A stretch of DNA of 8,355 nt, taken from Microcaldota archaeon. Lineage in GTDB: Archaea > Micrarchaeota > Micrarchaeia > Norongarragalinales > Norongarragalinaceae. Positions within the stretch are counted from its first letter, which is position 1, and each line of letters begins with the position of its first letter. Position numbers and translations under genes: made by a program. The DNA is taken from contig JACROM010000018.1 in the NCBI GenBank assembly GCA_016214445.1, forward strand, positions 1 through 8,355. Reading direction: 5' to 3'. This document shows, one piece after another, positions 5,001 through 8,355 of the stretch. A model generated the notes under the pieces. It was not told the origin of the DNA. It saw nothing but the letters and a program-made list of their open reading frames with translations, and ran no database searches.

Positions 5001-7276
5001 CTGAGGATTACTGCGAGCGGGGCTGGTGCCGCGTTTACGGTCAAAGAGTAGTTGGTTGGCGCGAAGGCGCATCCGTTGGTGTCGCAAGCATAGACGTTCC
5101 ACGCGTAGTATCCTTCTCCGGGCGTAGTGCTAAGCGTGTTTGTTGTGCCGTTGTTTAGCGCGGTCGTGTTTGTCGCGTTGCTAATCCACGACCCGGAAAA
5201 GTTTCCGTATAGCGTGGCGTTCATGAGGGTGCGTCCTGTTTGTGGCGTGTAGGTGAATGTTGTGGCGCCTGCGGTGGAGGTGGCGCTGTCGCTTGGGCTG
5301 TTTAGTGTGACGCTCAAGGCCATAGGTTCCGGCGTAGGTGTGGGTGTTGGGGTTGGTGTCGCTTCAGGTCCGCTAACTGACAAGGTATAATTGCTGTTCG
5401 CAAAGAAACAGCTTGCCAAATCACAGACGTAAACGTTCCAGACGTAGTATCCTGCAGAAATGCTTGTACTGAAAGAATTTTGCGTTCCGTTTGATATTTG
5501 GCTGGCGTTAGCGGTTTTGGCTGCCCATTGGCCCGAAAAGTTTCCGTATAGAGTTGCGCTGATGAACAGTGATGTCGAATAAGGCGTATACGCGAATTGT
5601 GTAGTTCCAGAATTTGCGGTTGCGCCGTTCGCAGGAGAGTTAAGCGTTACTCCATGCCAGACCGATCCGCCGTAATAACCCGCGTACAACGTTGCCAGCG
5701 GCAGATCGTCAGTCTGGCCGGTTGCAATCGCAACTGGTGTGAAACAAAAACCGTCAGCAGTGGGAAAACACGTATCGGAAGGGCCTGAACCTTGGCTGTC
5801 GCCGTAATAGTTGCCGCCCTTGTTTGGGCCGCCGATTATGTTCGTGCTGGCAACGGCAGTTCCCGTATCCCATGCGACCGCGGGGTTTTCAGCCAGTTTT
5901 GCGACATCAAAATTCGTCTGGCTGTCGAACTTGTTGTTCAATACGTCTGACCCTTGGGCGTTGGTCAGGGTTACTGAAGCCATCCCGGCCTGATTCAGCG
6001 ATATCTCGTTGTCAGTTAGGTCGACATTGTTGGTGTTGGACAGGTAAATCGCGCGCTGATTGCCGGTAAAATCGTTGTTTTGGATAACGCCACCCGTAAG
6101 AACGGTTTCGCTGGCAGTTGGCCTCGCGTAAATGCCATAAGTATTACCACTGGAAAAAGTAGAGCCCTGAATGGTGCCGCCGCTATTGGCGCCAGTAAGG
6201 TATATTGCGCCGAAGCCGGTATTGCCTGTAAAGGCCGAACTGTCAACCAGGCCGCTGGATGTCGCACTCAAGCCCAAGCCATACCATGTGTTTGAAGTAA
6301 AGGTAGAGCCAGTTATTTGAAATGTGGCTATGTTGCTCAAAGATACGCCGACAGTATTGCTGGCGACGGTAGTTGAAGCGATGTTTATATTATTCGCACT
6401 ATTAGCTGCAGAAAGACCGTATGCGTTATGGTGCAGGTTCGACCCGGAAATAGTTACGCCTGTTTTTTGGTTAGCTGCTATGCCGATATCCCATCCCGAG
6501 ACCTCGCAGTTGCTAATAACGCTGTTACGCCCGGAAATAATGCCCCGATAGGAAGACGTATGGCCTCCGGCGCCAGGACCATAAACAAGCGCGTTATTCT
6601 GGCAATTCAGGTTGACATTATCAGACAGCATAAAGCCGCGAACATCATAATTTGCCCCGCCAAGATTATAGCGAACAGTCGTATCATCAAGGGTGAACGC
6701 TTGGCACAACTTGTAAGTTCCAGCAGTCGTGAGTGCCATCGGGCCGTCGATACACTGCGCGGTAGGCGGGTTGTTACAGGTAACCGTTGAACCCCAATTC
6801 CAAGTTAATGGAGAATTAGCAAAATTATAAAAATTCGCCCCGACCGACCCGGTGTAACCATATGCGATTGAAGCACCAGTTGCGTACGGCCGCGGAGTTG
6901 CCCCGTCATATACGGCCGAACCTGAAGCCGCAGTGCCAAGGCTCTTGGTCCAACCGGTCTGGCCATACGTCAAAGTAGAGGAAGAGAGCGTCCAGGTCCG
7001 GGTATACGTGCTTGTCGTAGCGGGAACCCACTCCCCCTGGCCGTTCCAGTAGCCATAGGATTGTATCCAACCTCCGCCCTCGCGAGGTGCAACGGTCAAT
7101 TCGACAGTATCCGTAAAAGATGATTCGCCGCTGTAATCAGCAACGCGACCGGCGTCATAACCGGAGAGGTATGTGCAGCTCCAGGTCGGAGGGTTTGTCG
7201 CGTTAACAACGGCGGCAATCAAAACAAGCATGCTGAACAGTAAGCCTGGTTTTCCCCTCATTACTGGCCTCGTCAT
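2084..7276 (-). CDS. Giant secreted surface protein: beta-helix plus seven Ig-like modules
   Basis: A 1,730-aa exported protein, probably an adhesin or cell-surface component. Residues 1-26 are a signal peptide (R/K, then LLFSMLVLIAAVV, cleavage near NA|T). Residues 28-170 form an unrecognised Trp-rich domain. Residues 175-530 are a right-handed beta-helix of the NosD/PbH1 type. Seven Ig-like modules of about 95 aa lie at 543-636, 656-749, 750-846, 847-943, 944-1041, 1061-1155 and 1395-1490. Linkers are (TP)5 at 640-649 and (TP)8 at 1042-1057. A 237-aa insert (1156-1392) precedes module 7. Residues 1491-1730 are a C-terminal beta domain. N-x-S/T sequons are dense (six in module 2), suggesting N-glycosylation. 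No C-terminal membrane helix is present, so attachment must be by another route or the protein is released. ATG 7261 (M6) has a better Shine-Dalgarno (GAGG, 6 nt away) than ATG 7276 and may be the true start; the signal peptide remains either way. The ligand is unknown. Confidence 0.88.
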   Translation of the reverse strand: MTRPVMRGKPGLLFSMLVLIAAVVNATNPPTWSCTYLSGYDAGRVADYSGESSFTDTVELTVAPREGGGWIQSYGYWNGQGEWVPATTSTYTRTWTLSSSTLTYGQTGWTKSLGTAASGSAVYDGATPRPYATGASIAYGYTGSVGANFYNFANSPLTWNWGSTVTCNNPPTAQCIDGPMALTTAGTYKLCQAFTLDDTTVRYNLGGANYDVRGFMLSDNVNLNCQNNALVYGPGAGGHTSSYRGIISGRNSVISNCEVSGWDIGIAANQKTGVTISGSNLHHNAYGLSAANSANNINIASTTVASNTVGVSLSNIATFQITGSTFTSNTWYGLGLSATSSGLVDSSAFTGNTGFGAIYLTGANSGGTIQGSTFSSGNTYGIYARPTASETVLTGGVIQNNDFTGNQRAIYLSNTNNVDLTDNEISLNQAGMASVTLTNAQGSDVLNNKFDSQTNFDVAKLAENPAVAWDTGTAVASTNIIGGPNKGGNYYGDSQGSGPSDTCFPTADGFCFTPVAIATGQTDDLPLATLYAGYYGGSVWHGVTLNSPANGATANSGTTQFAYTPYSTSLFISATLYGNFSGQWAAKTANASQISNGTQNSFSTSISAGYYVWNVYVCDLASCFFANSNYTLSVSGPEATPTPTPTPTPEPMALSVTLNSPSDSATSTAGATTFTYTPQTGRTLMNATLYGNFSGSWISNATNTTALNNGTTNTLSTTPGEGYYAWNVYACDTNGCAFAPTNYSLTVNAAPAPLAVILSSFSSLITTGLIAFSYLPSSGLSLISATLYGNFAGTWAAGNANATTLVNNTINLISAAINPGYYIWNVYACDTGSCTFATTNETITAVQALTVTLNTPADAATNTAGSTTFTYTPQTGRTLTNATLYTNATGTWTSTTTNASTLNNGTTNTLSTTLNPGYYAWNVYACDTGSCTFATTNNTLTKTQQLTVTLNSPSDSATSTAGSTTFTYTPSSGRQLVNATLHGDFTGCTGGVCATNASTLNNGTTNTFSFNTNEGAHLWSVQACDTNTCTTTANRALTVTATPTPTPTPTPTPTPTPMPLTVALSSPSDGGYAAAGSAQFRYTPSSGRNLVSARLWSNISGVWSGGPSSASITNGSVNSLSYTAEAGYYIWNVNVCDANGCKFAPGNFSATMIAAPSTTDDWADMGVWMNSTQSIRLSQNCGITGCQSTRYCVSTGECDPTSSGSEYSEGISIPAASRSIYRVRYSSQSNLGVYQTAVERTVRVDPSARTHTGLQIGTSATTTINELNSVGVRLSIAATTQTSSVALSIRKASTITDINESIPGTQTGLTPLNAYYDFLAPRLEGKMSSSTAITVTYDTAAVAAAGLSTDRLSLYYYDTASSSWVKVSSTVDKDAHTISVNTDHFSEWAIFGDGPSVVLNTPSDGASASEGSVSFGYTPTSGVAFANATLFGNFSGVWASNVTNATAITNNTYNYLTTTLGVGYYVWNVNVCDVNGCSGAAANFSVTVTAGSGSGGVTPQGATRTSRITETAVGHDGHDTDAIESGYVYNANLNASSQTGLWTGYLGNVTGQIQLRGSSNKSMFDWSVGAVRNQTARGFFSMIFAYNGSTTPVWSATLAQLTGGNLDTQFGLETTLSDSGTNTFSKTSTTVKIGNQSYSGASSSAAVTAAYRDVYSTAPIRELGAAVTIYETQAYDDGTANLLFASIMQPIQTNLFAYNNASQVNYQMLLFSNNKGTTTGQTYEFYLQLQ
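2087..2806 (-). other. Domain: C-terminal 'GYLGNVTG' beta domain (residues 1491-1730)
   Basis: This starts after a Gly/Ser linker. It contains LWTGYLGNVTGQIQL then FDWSVG, and ends VNYQMLLFSNNKGTTTGQTY EFYLQLQ at the stop codon. From memory, many DPANN secreted proteins end with the same plan ('WqGYyGNVtG.I.L.D....l..W', then '..F.mLvp..g.......YYFyveL'). Its recurrence at C-termini suggests a shared sorting or surface-attachment role, which is inference. Two His-Asp pairs (GHDGHDTD, 1514-1521) could bind metal. Confidence 0.55.
2807..3094 (-). repeat. Ig-like module 7, separated from the array
   Basis: Residues 1395-1490 (VVLNTPSDGASASEGSVSFG, then ATLFGNFSGVW, then YYVWNVNVCDVNGC) are a seventh module with C1472/C1477. 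It lies after the 237-aa insert and just before the C-terminal domain. Confidence 0.85.
3101..3811 (-). other. Domain: Cys cluster plus 'HFSEWAIFG' beta domain (residues 1156-1392)
   Basis: This segment breaks the Ig series. It starts with a four-Cys cluster, C1181, C1186, C1192 and C1198 (NCGITGCQSTRYCVSTGECD), then an all-beta region ending LSLYYYDTASSSWVKVSSTV, DKDAHTISV, NTDHFSEWAIFG. Endings of the type 'L.lYyyd...W..v.stvd...ti...t.HFS.yaifG' recur in archaeal and bacterial surface proteins (as near PGF-pre-PGF-like domains), where they form a beta-sandwich next to an anchoring or linker part. The function here is inferred only as structural. Confidence 0.6.
3812..4096 (-). repeat. Ig-like module 6
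   Basis: Residues 1061-1155 (VALSSPSDGGYAAAGSAQFR through YYIWNVNVCDANGCKFAPGN) repeat the module pattern after the (TP)8 linker. The C-D-A-N-G-C pair is C1136/C1141. Its DNA is much less similar to modules 2, 4 and 5 than they are to each other. Confidence 0.85.
4106..4153 (-). repeat. (TP)8 linker
   Basis: Sixteen codons alternate Thr and Pro (residues 1042-1057) between Ig modules 5 and 6. Third bases vary (ACA/ACC/ACG, CCA/CCC/CCG/CCT), so it is not a pure DNA microsatellite and has been kept at protein level, though copy number may change by slippage. Confidence 0.85.
4368..4432 (-). repeat. Near-identical DNA tract in Ig module 5 (pairs with module 2)
   Basis: This 65-bp tract matches 5244-5308 at 64 of 65 bases, including synonymous positions. 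It encodes the LNSPSDSATSTAG.TTFTYT part of the module. Confidence 0.85.
4466..4536 (-). repeat. Near-identical DNA tract in Ig module 4 (pairs with module 3)
   Basis: This 71-bp tract matches 4757-4827 in module 3 at 67 of 71 bases by eye. It encodes NPGYY.WNVYACDTGSCTFA, the end of the module. The two modules' first halves are very different, so similarity is patchy in the way gene conversion produces. Confidence 0.8.
5244..5308 (-). repeat. Near-identical DNA tract in Ig module 2 (pairs with module 5)
   Basis: Partner of 4368-4432 (64/65 identical; the single difference changes Ser to Ala). It overlaps a longer match to module 4: 5229-5265 is identical to 4644-4680 over 37 bases. Confidence 0.85.
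5324..5359 (-). repeat. (TP)5-EP linker
   Basis: This codes for five Thr-Pro pairs followed by Glu-Pro (residues 640-651), between Ig modules 1 and 2. Such extended linkers in surface proteins are often O-glycosylated and space domains apart. The plus strand is a G/T-rich simple repeat. Confidence 0.85.
5687..6754 (-). other. Domain: NosD-like right-handed beta-helix (residues 175-530)
   Basis: Successive rungs of about 20-25 residues repeat the pattern 'N.. I..S.....N..GI.L' (for example VTISGSNLHHNAYGLSAANS, then ITGSTFTSNTWYGLGL, then VIQNNDFTGNQRAIYLSNTN). The end, GGNYYGDSQGSGPSD followed by PVAIATGQTDDLPL, matches the usual closing of NosD-type periplasmic copper-binding-like beta-helices ('GGNYW.D...DG..D.PY.I....DNYPL'). 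Such helices in exported proteins commonly bind polysaccharides. No catalytic residues are evident. Confidence 0.8.
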
Positions 7277-7287
7277 ACAAATTCTAC

Positions 7288-7307
7288 GGTACTATTCCCT
7301 AAGTACC
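7288..7307 (-). promoter_or_regulatory. Hairpin in 5' leader of the giant surface-protein gene
   Basis: GGTACT (7288-7293) and AGTACC (7302-7307) form a 6-bp perfect inverted repeat with an 8-nt loop. It lies between the predicted transcription start (near 7330) and the ATG, so it would be in the mRNA leader. It could be a protein-binding operator or an mRNA stability or translation element; nothing shows which. Confidence 0.4.
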
Positions 7308-7353
7308 GCCTCTCTCGTTGTGGGTTATTTCTATTAGTAAAAACGAAGAATTG

Positions 7354-7362
7354 TTTATAAAG
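7354..7362 (-). promoter_or_regulatory. TATA box for the giant surface-protein gene
   Basis: On the minus strand this reads CTTTATAAA, a strong archaeal TATA core. It lies in the 143-bp gap after the stop of the upstream minus-strand gene. Transcription would start about 25 nt downstream (near 7330), giving a leader of about 55-70 nt. This suggests the gene has its own promoter. Confidence 0.65.
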
Positions 7363-7419
7363 CTTGTGTAGCCTTGCGGGTTCCGGCTCCCCTCTGAAAT
7401 GGGAAACTTCCGGCGGTCT

Positions 7420-8355
7420 TTACGCAACACGGGCCGTTGACTTCCGCCCAGAAACCGCTTGCGGCAGCAAAAGTTCCATTGCCACCTTCCCCTTTTCGTT
7501 TTTCGCGTTTTTGTTGATGAAAACGCAATCATATTCCGCGCTCCCGAGTTCTACCAGCGGCGCAGTCTGTCTTATCACGAATTTTTTTATTATGGTTTTT
7601 TCCTTTTCCTCCTTTGGCAGGCGCGTTGTTAGTTTTTCCCGCTCGCCAGAGCCCAAAGCTGTTTCTTTTAACACGTACGCGCCAGCCAGGTGGCCGTCGT
7701 AATACTGCATCAGCTCCACATCAATATCTATATCGGCGGGTGTTTCCTGGACCGGTTTGCCCTCGCGCTTGAGGCGCGCGTACAATGCGCGCAAATCCTG
7801 CTTTTCTTTCTCGGTAACTTTGGGCGGCAGGCTGAAGATGCTTCTTGCCGGGCCGCTTTTAGAATGACACTTGAAACTCAAGCGGGCAAAAAAAGGCGTC
7901 ACTTCATTTAACTGCTGCAAAACAGAACTGGATATGGAACTGGCGTACTTGCCCGTAACAACAAACTCGTGCTTGAATTTACTTTTGGCAGTGGGATACA
8001 ACCTTGCCGCCCTTATTAACGTCCCTTTCTGGTGCGCGTACATTACGACAAACGGCGCGCTATACCTTTCATAATTTTTCTGAAACAGCTGCATCCTAAC
8101 GCCTTTGTTGGGGGCTACCCATGAGTCAAGCAAAAGGTTGCCGCCGCCATTTTCAGGCGGAAACACTTCGAAATAGTCGAGGGTTGGCGATGGTTTAGTC
8201 GAGATCTTAAATCTAATCTCCTCTGGAATGATGGGTTTGCTTCCGAAAAGTCCATTCGGTACGCCGAGCAGCGCGTTTATGAATGGAAACTCCTCCGCGG
8301 TAAATACCTGCAGGCCCTCGCTCGTTTTGGTTTCAAAAACAAAACCCACCGCCGA
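7420..8355 (-). CDS. Hypothetical protein, 5' end beyond the window
   Basis: The frame is open from the right window edge to the TAA at 7422-7420, at least 311 codons. A GTG at 8349 is the first possible start, but two more open codons precede it, so the true start is probably outside. I do not recognise the family. There is no membrane segment or signal peptide in the visible part, so it is probably cytoplasmic. The first about 165 residues (counted from GTG) look mixed alpha/beta with hydrophobic strands (YSAPFVVMYAHQKGTLIRAA). A charged helix follows (about 178-198, KVTEKEKQDLRALYARLKRE), then an acidic segment (ADIDIDVELMQYYDGH), a Lys/Glu-rich stretch (about 237-258) and a final beta-rich part. 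Only two Cys are present (about 161 and 275). It is followed on the same strand by the surface-protein gene, from which a TATA box separates it. Confidence 0.7.
   Translation of the reverse strand, partial: SAVGFVFETKTSEGLQVFTAEEFPFINALLGVPNGLFGSKPIIPEEIRFKISTKPSPTLDYFEVFPPENGGGNLLLDSWVAPNKGVRMQLFQKNYERYSAPFVVMYAHQKGTLIRAARLYPTAKSKFKHEFVVTGKYASSISSSVLQQLNEVTPFFARLSFKCHSKSGPARSIFSLPPKVTEKEKQDLRALYARLKREGKPVQETPADIDIDVELMQYYDGHLAGAYVLKETALGSGEREKLTTRLPKEEKEKTIIKKFVIRQTAPLVELGSAEYDCVFINKNAKNEKGKVAMELLLPQAVSGRKSTARVA

Larger units (their letters stand above)
4154..5650 (-). repeat. Array of Ig-like modules 1-5
   Basis: Five modules of 94-98 aa, with (TP)5 between 1 and 2. Each module has a first strand VTLNSP.D.AT, then F.YTP..GR.L.NATLYGNFSG.W, then T.LNNGTTNTLST, then GYYAWNVYACDT.SC.FATTN.TLTV. 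Each keeps a C-D-x-x-x-C pair (C618/C623, C731/C736, C829/C834, C926/C931, C1024/C1029), likely a local disulfide. Module 3 is the most divergent in its first strand (VILSSFSSLITTGLIAFSYL), and module 5 has an extra pair, C988/C993. Confidence 0.9.

Noticed and set aside
7299..7532. Minus-strand 77-codon ORF in the gap between the last two genes
   Set aside because: It overlaps the end of the 7420-8355 gene in another frame, spans the TATA box and leader of the next gene, and has no start signal or recognisable content.

Overview
The window looks like DPANN-type archaeal DNA. This is inferred from gene content and promoter style, not from a marker gene. Supporting signs are TATA-box promoters (TTTTAAATT before corA, CTTTATAAA before the large minus-strand gene), an oligo-T terminator, and GTG/TTG start codons. 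The strongest sign is a huge secreted protein built from Ig-like modules of the 'SP.D..ATLYGNFSG.W...YYVWNVYACD..GC.FA' style, with a C-terminal 'GYLGNVTG' domain that I recall from many DPANN surface proteins. The phylum cannot be fixed from this window.

Layout, left to right. Positions 62-728 (+) hold a toxin-antitoxin pair: a DUF4258-like toxin whose stop overlaps the ATG of a 74-aa YgiT/MqsA-type zinc-finger antitoxin. The toxin frame is broken in the middle by two abutting, mutually related hairpins (273-366). Removing 92 bp (275-366) between two TA dinucleotides restores one continuous toxin frame, so this is best read as a double insertion of tiny TA-flanked palindromic elements (MITE or REP-like). 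The second hairpin carries a TATA box that could now drive the antitoxin. An oligo-T tract and a new TATA box separate this module from the next unit.

Positions 807-2059 (+) form a two-gene operon: a short CorA-family divalent-cation channel followed 5 bp later by a five-helix, single-repeat EamA-like (DMT superfamily) membrane protein. It converges on the next gene with 24 bp between the stops.

Positions 2084-7276 (-) are one gene for a 1,730-aa secreted or surface protein. From the N-terminus it has a signal peptide, an unknown Trp-rich domain, a NosD-like right-handed beta-helix, five Ig-like modules, a (TP)8 linker, a sixth Ig-like module, a Cys-containing 237-aa insert, a seventh Ig-like module and a C-terminal beta domain ending exactly at the stop. 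A shorter (TP)5 linker lies between modules 1 and 2. Several modules are nearly identical at DNA level, pointing to recent recombination or gene conversion. The gene has its own promoter and a hairpin in the 5' leader.

Positions 7420-8355 (-) carry the 3' part of an unrecognised, probably cytoplasmic protein gene that enters from the right edge. No stretch longer than 300 bp lacks a gene. No rRNA, CRISPR array or full-length transposase gene is visible.
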